From contig NC_035168.2 of the NCBI RefSeq assembly GCF_001659605.2, forward strand, positions 7,434,058 to 7,498,057: a DNA stretch of 64,000 nucleotides. Direction: 5' to 3'. The stretch is from Manihot esculenta (taxonomy: Eukaryota; Streptophyta; Magnoliopsida; Malpighiales; Euphorbiaceae). Made by a program: the position numbers and the translations under genes. Of this stretch, positions 11,214 through 20,347 are shown piece by piece. The notes beneath the pieces are model-generated. The model made no database searches. It was not told the origin of the DNA and saw nothing but the letters and a program-made list of their open reading frames with translations. The first letter of the stretch is position 1; every line of letters begins with the position of its first letter.

Positions 11214-12692
11214 CTATGCCGTAGGAACTGCTCTCGGACACTCCCAAGACATGTGTCCCTCTTGCCCACACCTGTAGCAGGCTGTCGTCCCAAACCGGCA
11301 TACCCCCCGGTGTAGCTTACCACACCTCGCACAAACTGTGTTATCAGCACCAGAGCTTGAGCCACCTCCTAATCCCAGACCTGATTTGATCTTGCTCCAG
11401 AACTTATTCTTCTTTGGTTTCTTGGTGGTACTGCCCCACTTCTTACTAGCTGTACTCAAGGATGAAGGGTCTATCCTTCCCCCACCTGGGGTCTTAGAAC
11501 CTGAAGGCTGTGCCACTGACTGCTTGACTTTTCCCTCTATTACGGCACTAGCCTCCATTCTCCTGGCCATGTCTATAATGGCATGGAAACTTTCTCTATC
11601 AGCTGACTGAATTAAAGAGGAATACCTGGAATTGAGCCTCATGATATACCTCCTCGACTTCTTCGGATCTGTGTCCAGATGTTGCCCAGCAAACGGTAAC
11701 AACTCTAAGAATCTATCGGTGTACTCATCGACACCCATCTCATCTGTCTGCTTCAGCTGTTCAAACTCAATCATCTTCAGCTCCCTGGAACTGTCAGGGA
11801 AAGCCCATCCTGCGAACTCATTCGCAAACTCCTCCCATGACAGACTGTCCACCCTTGGTTTCACATAGTTCTTGAACCACTCTCGTGCCTTCTTGCATTT
11901 CAGAGTGAAACCAGCCATCTGAATGGCTCTACTGTCATCCGCCCCTATCTCATCTGTAATTGTTTTGACCTTCTCCAGGTACACAAACGGATCATCACCT
12001 GTATCAAACTGGGGAGCACCCAACTTAATGTAGTCAGTCATCTTGACTTTGCTCCCTCTAGATGAGCTAGGCTGAGGTCTTAGGGTTTCTGGAACTGTGG
12101 GTTCTGCTGGTGGTGGTGGTGCAACATCCCCTGGGATAGGGTTTGCTGTGCCTGGATAGGAGGGTTGAGGTGGGTACATAGGGTATTGTGGATACTGTGG
12201 GTGGAAAGGTGGGTATGGCATGTGAGAAGGGTAAGGATTAAAACTGGGGTAATCCGATGTACTTCCCATCGAATACCCGGGGTATGGTGAAAAAGGTGGG
12301 TACTGGGGTGGTGGAACAAACCCCGAGGCCTGAGTGCCTCCCTGAGACTCACCCATGCCCTCTTCTGGCATGCTTACACCAAGATTACCATCCCTCCTCT
12401 GGTCCACATCCATCTCTTCTCCCACATCCACTGACCTGCCTCCTTGAACCGTTCCTCTTACTGATCTGTTTCTACCCAGATCCAGAGACCTTCTAGGGTC
12501 TCCCACTGCTCTGTCCCTGTTGGACCTACTTGACATTGCCCTTGGCAATGCTGGAGGACGGGCGCTCGTGCCCTCATCCTCCGGTGGTACTCTAGTCAAT
12601 CTAGCCGATCGACGAGTTCCTCGCATTCTGTTTACTGAAAAACAGCACAGATAACAAAACATTAGCATCAAATGGTTCATGTGGAAACACAT
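11214..12692 (-). pseudogene. Element 2 gag with premature TAG
   Basis: Gag of the same family as element 1. The likely start is the Met at 12626 (MRGTRRSARL). It has a Pro/Tyr-rich N-terminus, a gag capsid domain (from MTDYIKLGAPQF) and the zinc knuckle [14 protein letters not shown] near the end. Translation stops after CPRAVPTA where element 1 continues with QPQQP, so a CAG became TAG. As a result Gag would still be made complete through the zinc knuckle, but protease and pol would be cut off. Confidence 0.9.
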
Positions 12693-12858
12693 GAACCCAC
12701 ATCATATACACATCATATTCATAGCATATCTCATGGCATACATACTTTCATTCTAGACAGGACTCTACATCCTATCCTAGTGGACATGATTTCCTATTGT
12801 GCTTGACTTTCTATAACATCTATGAGCCCGACACTCTAGGTCCGACCATATGAACCTA

Positions 12859-12872
12859 GGGCTCTGATACCA
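12859..12872 (-). other. Primer binding site of element 2 (initiator tRNA-Met type)
   Basis: TGGTATCAGAGC on the minus strand, three bases from the LTR at 12876, as in element 1. Confidence 0.9.
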
Positions 12873-12875
12873 CTC

Positions 12876-15303
12876 TGTAACGACCCGGAAACCGGACCGC
12901 TACCGGCGCTAGGGTTCAGGTCGGCTTAAGGCCGCCAGAACCCGTAGCAAGCCAAACATACATCCTGTGAACCTGTTTAATCCCATACATGGTCAACAAC
13001 ATACATAAAAATTTAAAACTTTTCTTTCATTCAAACATTTCTTTACCAAGCCTAGCCTGTGCATGCACAAACATAACATAAACCTCTCATTGGAGTCCTC
13101 ATCAAATACTCCAATGGGGTAACATAACATAACATAGGCTTGGGTTACATAGGCATCATAAAAACATTATATCTCATACAAGACCATGTGTACAGGGAAT
13201 ACAACAGACTCCAGTCAAGCACACTATTAAACTTTCATTACATATCATACTTTTACATTACAAACAAACCATGTCCACAGCTAAACTATTACATAAACTT
13301 CTCTTACACTGCTGACTTCTCTATCTACTCTGCACCTGCAAGACTGGGGTTAGGGGAGAGGGGGTGAGCTATAAAGCCCAATGAGCAGAAACTAAAAACA
13401 TTTGATTTAATTCCTCCTTTTTTAAGTTTATTATTATTCATTTTATTATTATTATTTAACTTTTTCTTTTTCTTTTTCATGCTTTCATGAAATGCAACAT
13501 ATCACAGCTAATCACATAAAGGATGGTATTGTCACCATTAGTCCTCAACATCTCCAAGTGCCAGGGGCGTAGAATGGGCCTCACTGGTCTTTCTCTTACA
13601 TAACATAACATAACATAACATTCTAAAGTGCCAGGGGCGTAGAATGGGCCTCGCTGGTCTTTCTCTTACATAGTGCCAGGGGCGTAGAATGGGCCTCGCT
13701 GGTCTTTCTCTTACATAGTGCCAGGGGCATAGAATGGGCCTCGCTGGTCTTCCATAACATACCATCATATTATAACATCAGAGGACTATGGATCACTCAA
13801 CAACCATCCACATCAACATCAAATTATGCAATGCAACATATTCGTGAATTTCTAATGCAAACATCCTGGAACATTGCATGGCATTAATGGTGCATGAGTA
13901 TGCTTTATGATACATTCATTGGTTCATTTATTCATTCAATTACTTTAAAACTTAGGGAATTATCCCACTCACCTGACGACTGAAGCTTTAACAACTCAAA
14001 GGCAGCTATCTCACTGCCGGGGGTCTCGGTTCCTCGGGTCCGAACCTACACAGGTGGACTTAGATGAGGTACCAAACAAACATAAACAAGACTCTAAACA
14101 TACCCCCAAAAACCTCCTAAAAACACCTCAAAACACCCCTAGAAAACATGCAAGAAAAGGCTGGCCAGGGCACTTTCGGCGGCACCTTCGGCGGCCGGAA
14201 GTCCCTCCAGAGCCGAAAGTCAGGCAGGTTCGGCGGCACCTTCGGCGGCCGAAACTCCCAGACAGAGACGAAACTCATGCATGTTCGGCGGCACCTTCGG
14301 CAGCCGAAAGTCTCGGACAGAGTCGAAACTCCAACTTTCGGGGGCAAGCTTCGGCAGCCTAAAGCTACCTCCCAAGCCATGTTCGGCGGCCGAAACTCCC
14401 TTCGGCTGCCGAACCTGGTTTCTGCCAAAGGGCAGAAACTTGGCTCCCTTATGCATTTTTGCCTCCAAACTCACCAATCATGCATAAACTTGTTCTACAA
14501 CATGCATAAACACCATACATCACACCTAGGGGTCTCAAACTATCAAATACCCCAACTACAACACTTCAAACACACACAAACAACATACATTGTTCATCAA
14601 AACATCAAAACCCATAAACTCATCAACAAGCCTAAACATGCATCTCTACCCATAAAACAACTTAAAACTTACTTAAAACATATAAGGAGCTTAAGATCGG
14701 CTCTTACCTCTTGAAGATCGAGAGGGAGACGACCTAAACTTGGAGATCCACGAAAATGAGCTCCTGGGTTCCCAAAGCTCCAAAACTTGTTTCAAAAGTT
14801 CAAAACCTTCAATGCAAGCTTAAAACTCAAGAAAAATGGTGGGGATTTGAAGGAAGAACACTAGATTGGGAAGAGGGAGGTCGGAAGCTAGCTGTGGCCG
14901 AAAATGGGAGAAAGCTCGCCCATTTCGGCTAAGTGCCCCTTTTATAGTGGCTGGCCAGACCACATTCGGGGGCCGAAAGTGCCTCCGCACGCATGCCATG
15001 TTCGGCGGCCGAACATGAGGTTCGGCGGCCGAACCTGGACTTTCCTCGCTCATGCTTTCGGGGGCCTAACGTGCCTCCAAAACGCATGCATATTCGGCGG
15101 CCGAACTTGACTTTCGGCGGCCGAACCTGGGTTTTCCTCCAAAGACTTTTCATGCAAAAACTCATTAAATTTTCATACTTAAAACCATGAAATGCTTTAA
15201 AACATTTTATGAAAACATGTTTCTACCCTACTAGAGGCTTCCGACATCCGAGATTCCACCGGACGGTAGGAATTCCGATACCAGAGTCTAGCCGGGTATT
15301 ACA
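12876..15303 (-). repeat. 5' LTR of element 2, 2428 bp
   Basis: Starts TGTAACGACC, ends GGGTATTACA. It is clearly more diverged from 6107-8522 than 1-777 is, with indels and blocks of substitutions around 14450-14640. It contains four minisatellite units (13558, 13628, 13673, 13718), palindrome clusters at 14170-14420 and 14960-15125, and a TATA box at 14937-14946 (minus). Confidence 0.93.
13558..13752. repeat. 45-bp minisatellite in element 2 LTR (4 units)
   Basis: Four copies of the GTGCCAGGGGC unit; the last three are spaced exactly 45 bases. This is one unit more than in the element 1 LTR. Confidence 0.85.
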
Positions 15304-16102
15304 CCTTTCTTCTTCCTTTTCTCTTTTATGTGTTATTTGTCCACCATGAGTGGTTAAAAACATTTATCTCTAGTTGAAGTTGGAGAAATTTCAGTTTGTT
15401 ATGAATTGGGAGATCTGAAACTCCATTGTTAAACCTCTATTTTTCAATATTTATGCAACATGTTCTTTATGTCTATTATTGCATTGCTATTAGAATCAAT
15501 TAAGGCCAGTTGCTTTTAATTGCATAAGTAATATATTGTTAGTTTAAATAATTTAGGTCCATAATTGCTTAAATTATTTGAACACAAGTAATAATTGGTT
15601 GCATGATCTAACTTAACCACGCGATTGGCAAGGTTAGAATTAGGTTTCTCTATTTCTTAATGCAGTTAACAGTTGAAAAGTGAAGAACCCCCAAGGACGT
15701 CCTTGGCAACTTGTTAACTAGAGTTTGATTAGCGAACGTTTCCTAATCAAACTAAAACTAAGGAGGAATTTGGTTGTGAGAAGCGTCTTCCACAACCTAA
15801 ACTAATTTATTGAAATAAATAGAAGTATCAAAGCATCAATGATCAATTTTAAACTGAAATGGATCCTATACTTCAACTAGAGTCCTTTTACCATTGATTT
15901 ACTCATATTTTGTTTATCGCTTTCTTTTATTATTTCAATTCTAATTATAGTTTGCTATCATATAAAACAAACCCCCTTTTTATTTTACTTTTATTATTGA
16001 TTTGACCACGTCATAGTTAAGAGAGTCCTTAGTGTCAAATCCTTGTGGTTCGACCCTATTGCCACTATCTACAAGTTCTTTTTGTTAATTGTTAATAGGT
16101 TT
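15304..16102 (+). repeat. Inverted Athila-type LTR, truncated left part (host of elements 2 and 3)
   Basis: The reverse complement of this block matches the first 800 bases of the element 6 LTRs (34936 and 49111). Shared landmarks are the 'cactcatggtgga' segment, the CCAAGGACGTCCTTGG palindrome (15691-15706) and 'gatagtggcaataggg'. Its left end was replaced by element 2 at 15304. Its right end resumes at 27429 after element 3. In this orientation no PBS follows the LTR end at 27462, so it is a 3' LTR or a solo LTR of a plus-strand element. Confidence 0.85.
16098..16102. other. Target site duplication GGTTT, left of element 3
   Basis: GGTTT before TGATAGGC at 16103 is repeated at 27429-27433 after the right LTR. 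Joining the flanks restores a continuous inverted LTR. Confidence 0.95.
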
Positions 16103-17521
16103 TGATAGGCGGTTGTCGAAGCCGTCAAAAATAAACCTATTTAAACAATCAACAATAAACTTGTAGATAGTGGCAATAGGGTCGAACCACAGGGAATTGA
16201 CACTAAAGATCTTCCTAATAATAACCAAGATGAGTAAATAACAAATAATTAAAAGAGGGGGGTTTGAGTTGATGATTAAAATAAAATAGCAAAAGAAAGC
16301 AATAATTTAAAGATGAGTAAATCAATAAGAGAGAGATTCTAGCTGAAGTGTGAGTGTTATTCAGTTTGTTCAGAATTGATCATTGATTTCTTAAAGAATC
16401 CTATTTGACTTCAATAAATTAGTTTTGGTTGTGGAAAACGCTTCTCACAATCCAAATTCCTCCTTAGTTCTAGTTTGATTAGGAAACGTTCGCTAATCAA
16501 ACACTAATCAACAAGTTGCCAAGGAACGTCCTTGGGGCATTGTAGCATCGAACAACTGTTGATTGCATTAAGACTTAGAGAAACCTAATTCTATCCTTGC
16601 CAACCGCGTGGTCAAGTTTAGATTATGCAGCCTGATTAAATGTGTATTTGAACAACCTAAGCAATTACGGACCTAAACCATTCAAACGATATCACTTAGC
16701 AAATTAGAAGCAATGGGCCCTTATTGATTCTAAAAGCAAGTAATATTTATAGAAGAGATCAGATTGCATAAATATTGAAACAAACAAGAGTTCAACAATG
16801 GAGTATTAAACCTCCCAATTCATCACAATTCTGAATATTCACAACTTCAACTAGAAACAAGGAACTTAGCCACTCATGGTGGACTAAATACACAAAAAGA
16901 TGAAAAGAAAATAAAGAAGAACAACTGCAGAGTTTCTGGCGAGGGAGAGATGCTGGATGAGGCTGATCAGAAGATAAGATTGCTGGCTTGGAGGCTCTCC
17001 TTTTATAGTTGCAGAATTTTATTCATCTAGGGTTTCAAAATCCCTTTTTGATTTGATCTTGGACTCCTCTTTTGATGTTGAATTTGATTGCAATTGGAAT
17101 TCCTTGGGTGAGAGACTCTTTCGTGGCTCTTGGTCTTGTGTTGGAAGTGATTGGATTGGATTTGGACTTCTGAAAAATCGAATTTCTGTTTTCTGTCCAT
17201 TTTCCCGCTCTGCTGTAAGTTTCTGCTATCAAAGTGATTTGCCCTGTGATTTGGGCGAGCAGTGGGCAAATCACTGGGCAAATCACTGCCTCTGTGAGTC
17301 AGTCCTCTATGTCTCTGCGAGTGATTTGGCCAGTGATCTTCGAGTGTCTGGGGCAAATCACTGGGCAAATCATCCTTTTGTGAATTTTCTGCACTTTTTC
17401 TTCCATTTTCCAGTTTCTTCCTTTTCTGTAAAAACAAGATAAAAACCATAAATTAAACTGAAAAATGTGTAAATAAGCAATAATAATTATGATAAAAATG
17501 TGGCTAAATTATTCCTGATCA
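16103..17521 (-). repeat. 3' LTR of element 3, 1419 bp
   Basis: Starts TGATAGGCGG and ends CCTGATCA. TATA box on the minus strand at 16999-17007; leader palindrome at 16519-16535. Direct and inverted AGTGATTTG units occur at 17229-17290 and 17325-17380. The minus-strand frame at 17027-17449 is an LTR frame without recognisable product. Confidence 0.95.
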
Positions 17522-17535
17522 AATACCCCCACACC
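17522..17535 (-). other. Polypurine tract of element 3
   Basis: GGTGTGGGGGTATT on the minus strand immediately before the 3' LTR. Element 6 has a matching tract at 36423-36436. Confidence 0.75.
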
Positions 17536-18672
17536 TAGCTTTTTGCTTGTCCTCAAGCAACAAATAACTTAGCCAATCAAGTCCCCTTTTTCCTTAGAGC
17601 CTAAGTACCATTTAATCAGCCCCCCCTAGACTCCTAATCTGAATTATCACAGTATAGAGTACATGCACTAAGGTCATCCTCTCCTTTCCTTGTTTCCTTT
17701 CACCTACCATGGTCAAGAGAAAGGTTTTTGAATCAATTATGCTTAATCCTTTATGTCAGTTTTAATGCAACCCCTAGGAGTGACTTGCCCCTTTTCTCTT
17801 CTCTATTTCTTTTTATTTTTGTTTTTATTTTCATCAGCACTTATTCTTATCCTTGCCTGAAAAAGTCACTAACCTTTTTACGCGATTGTGTACATGGGTG
17901 ATACACCCCCGGTTACTCAGTTAGTCACTTGTTCAAGTGGCTACTAGCTCTGTTCATAGTCTAGACCATCGAAACTTATTTGCTTGAAAAAGTTACTGAC
18001 CTTTTTACGCGATTGTGTACATGGGTGATACACCCCCGGTTACTTAGTCAGTTACTTCTCCAAGTGGCTATTAGGCTCAGTTCATAGTCTTAGACCATTG
18101 GAACAAGTTTGTGATTAGTGCTTTGTGTTGGTTTTTCATGATAATTTGGGCAAATCAGCTCATAGGGAGTTACACTAACTTTGTGTTTGCATGTATTTGT
18201 ATTTTTATTTCCCTTGACCTTAGCACATTTAAGGATTCAATTCAAGAGAAAAACTCCCTAAGTGAAGGTAACATACTGTGAATGATTCAATTTAGGCTTA
18301 AAGGGGTGGCAAATCAATGGGGTCATGAGATAAGGAAACTCTTTCAACCTTGTTATCTATGTTGAGTAGAGCAATTAGCTAAGACAAAATTCTGTGTGTG
18401 TGTGCAAAAAGTGAAAAAAATTCTGGTGTGTGCAAAAAGGGGTAAGAACAATGCAAAAAGAAACAAAAAGAAACAAATAAAAAAAAACAAAAAGATGATG
18501 GAATCGATGCAAAAATAACCTAACAGTACCCCCACACCTAGTCCAAACATTGTCCTCAATGTGTGCATAAATATATAGAAAAATGAAGGAGAAAAGGGAA
18601 AGGTACTCCCTGGCTAGTGAGTGATTTGACCAGTGACTTGAGCAAGTACTGGGCAAATCACTGGGCAGATTG
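17536..18672 (-). other. Element 3 3' untranslated region
   Basis: About 1.1 kb between the ORF3 remnant and the PPT, with no credible coding frame. It contains a two-copy tandem duplication (17855-18108) and CA/TG-rich sequence near 18390-18450. The equivalent region of element 6 is 36437-37440. Confidence 0.7.
17855..18108. repeat. 127-bp tandem duplication in element 3 3' UTR
   Basis: Two copies each contain CCTTTTTACGCGATTGTGTA and the following ATGGGTGATACACCCCCGG. They start 127 bases apart, with about 85-90% identity by eye. Element 6 has only one copy (about 36730-36860), so the duplication arose in the element 3 lineage. Confidence 0.85.
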
Positions 18673-19010
18673 CTATCTGTCATGGTGCTGGGGCAGAAAA
18701 TGGTCCACCAGCAGGTCCAACAAGTGCTCCATCCTTTGCATTCGTTCTTCAATCCTACTGAGACGAGCCTCTACTGTCTGGTTGGGGGCTTCGTCTTCAG
18801 GTGGCTGAGGAGCATCCTGCCGGGGGGCTGCTGGATGTGGTTCATTTGCAGGTTCCTGCCCTATTGCTTGTGTTGTCTCTTCTGCAGGGGCTGTTATAGT
18901 GGCTGGCTGCTGGGTGGTGGTGCTTATGGTGGCTTTCTTCCTCCTGAAAACACGCTCATGGCGTGGCGTTACTGGACCTGGGAATGGAGTCTCAGTGCTC
19001 CAAGGGTGGT
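18673..19010 (-). pseudogene. Element 3 ORF3, C-terminal remnant in another frame
   Basis: Read in the frame beginning PFPGPVTPRHERVF, about 105 codons are open down to the TAG at 18673-18675. They end in a probable coiled coil (VEARLSRIEERMQRMEHLL). Element 6 has the same segment after its conserved ORF3 domain (GPVIPHNERVFKKK). In element 3 the central domain is missing and this tail is joined out of frame to the N-terminal part. Confidence 0.65.
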
Positions 19011-19841
19011 ATGATGGACATGCTTACCTGGGTGATATGGTAGGGATGAGATTTTAAGCAGCCTGGTGCTCTCAGAAAGTTTATTGAATGTCAGTGCTTT
19101 GACGATGTGATCTGGGTGTGCTGGCCTGGGCAAATCGCTGGGCAAATTACTGGGCATATCACTGAGTGTGTCGCTGGGCACATCGCTAGGCTCATCACTT
19201 GGTAAGTCCGTGGGCGCATCAGTGGGCGTATCATTGGGCAAAGCGCTGGTGGAATCAGTGGGCAAATCGCTAGGCACATCACTTGGTAAGTCCGTGGGCG
19301 CATCAGTGGGCGTATCATTGGGCAAAGCGCTGGTGGAATCAGTGGGCAAATCGCTAGGCACATTGCTGGGCATAGCGCTTGGCAAGTCTGTGGACGTATC
19401 AGTGGGCAAATTACTGGGCGCATCACTGGGCGCACCGCCTTCCTCGTGAACTGTGGGATGTGTGGCAATGGCGGTTTGTGGTTCTGGCGCTGATCTCGGC
19501 GGTGGAGGTGGCGACTGAGTTCTTGGCCGTTTCTGGCCGTGGCTGGAGGAAGTGGTGGATTCAGGCAGTATTTCGCCGGCAGGGTTTGCCGTCGAGGCTG
19601 TTGTGGATGGTGGTGGCGGCGTTCTTTGCCGTTTCTTTTGCCGGCGATATATCTGGACGGCCGGTGAATCGGTGCGTCCTGTTCCTATGCTTGTGGCCGG
19701 TGGTGTCTCGGTGTTGATGGTGGCCGGTGGAGGTGCGTCCCACGCTTCATCGTCACTGTCAGAGGGAGTGGGTGGTTTGGGTAGCCCTAATTTCTTCCAC
19801 ATGAATGGTCCGCCGGTGGCCCTCATCTTGATTCTTACCAT
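18969..19841 (-). pseudogene. Element 3 ORF3 (Athila third ORF), central domain deleted
   Basis: 290-codon frame starting MVRIKMRATGGPFMWKKLGL, similar to the ORF3 start in element 6 (MVRTKMVAITSPGMWQKLGL). The middle is a low-complexity tract of DLPSDxPSDLP-type repeats, including an 84-bp tandem repeat. It then reads YHPGKHVHHTTLGALRL and hits a stop at 18969. In element 6 the corresponding place leads into a conserved domain (FRLLGQRFCLSLHEFSAALG) resembling the Athila ORF-1 family. Here that domain of 200 or so residues is deleted. The function of this ORF is not known to me; it is sometimes called env-like, but no signal peptide or membrane segment is visible. Confidence 0.7.
19188..19370. 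repeat. 84-bp in-frame minisatellite in element 3 ORF3
   Basis: Two nearly perfect units, with GGTAAGTCCGTGGGCGCATC at 19201 and 19285. The 84-bp period is 28 codons, so the repeat keeps frame and encodes DLPTDSTSALPNDTPTDAP twice. Confidence 0.9.
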
Positions 19842-20347
19842 GGTGGTCTTGAGTTTGCCGGTGGCTCAGTGGTGGTCGGAGAAGAGAAAGCTCGAAGAAG
19901 AAGAAGAGGAAACAGTAGTTAGCGTAAAAAGTAAAAGAATAAAATATAAAAGAAAAGACTACTTAAAGTGATTTGGGTATGTGAATCTGCCCTGATCATT
20001 TAATGCTGGCCCTCTTGATTATTGACATGGTGGTTTGCCCAGTGATTTGGGCAAGCAGTGGGCAAATCACTGGGCCAGATCACTCTTCTTTTGCAATTGC
20101 TGTACTGATACTGTTCACGCCTTTTGCTGATGGCGTGCTTGATCTTGCGATTGGACCGGTGATCTGGTCAGTTTATCTGGGCAATTGGGCAAATCACTGC
20201 CCCTATCACTTGTGATTATGGTACCTTCAGGCGATTTGCCTGGCGATTTGAGCAAAACGTGGGCAAATCACTGGGCAAATCACTGCCTCTGGGCTGCCTC
20301 CCAGTAGCGCCCTGTTTTCTGTCTTGGGCTGGACTTCAGTGTCTTGT
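19842..20347 (-). other. Element 3 spacer between pol and ORF3, rich in AGTGATTTG palindromes
   Basis: No ORF of note. It contains dense units such as AGTGATTTGGGCAAGCAGTG and GGGCAAATCACTGGGCAAAT at 20030-20095 and 20150-20290. The strings are the same as in the LTR and in coding linkers. Confidence 0.7.

Larger units (their letters stand above)
8523..15303 (-). mobile_element. Element 2: Tekay/Del-type chromovirus, interrupted by element 1
   Basis: Older sister of element 1 on the same strand. The 5' LTR (12876-15303), PBS, gag and pol are present as far as the integrase catalytic core. The sequence then ends at 8523, exactly where the element 1 LTR begins. The missing integrase C-terminus, chromodomain and 3' LTR should lie left of element 1, outside the window. 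One CAG-to-TAG stop is present in gag (11214-11216). Its right edge abuts an inverted Athila-type LTR, so element 2 had inserted there. Confidence 0.9.

Noticed and set aside
8523..15303. Element 2 as a tandem duplication sharing an LTR with element 1
   Set aside because: The internal region ends in mid-integrase instead of at a PPT/PBS, and LTR similarity pairs 1-777 with 6107-8522; nested insertion is simpler.
17027..17449. 140-codon minus-strand frame in the element 3 LTR, repeated at 26934-27356
   Set aside because: Duplicated only because the LTR is duplicated; basic low-complexity composition with DLPSDLP strings; no sign of selection as a protein, and the downstream end lies before PBS/PPT structure of the LTR.
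19168..19449. Plus-strand frame of SLGTSLGKSVGASVG-type repeats
   Set aside because: Antisense shadow of the DLPSD repeat in ORF3; open only because the 84-bp repeat keeps all frames open.
18969..19841. ORF3 as a true envelope protein making element 3 a plant retrovirus
   Set aside because: No signal peptide, membrane anchor or fusion-type segment; content is low-complexity with a broken Athila ORF-1-like region.
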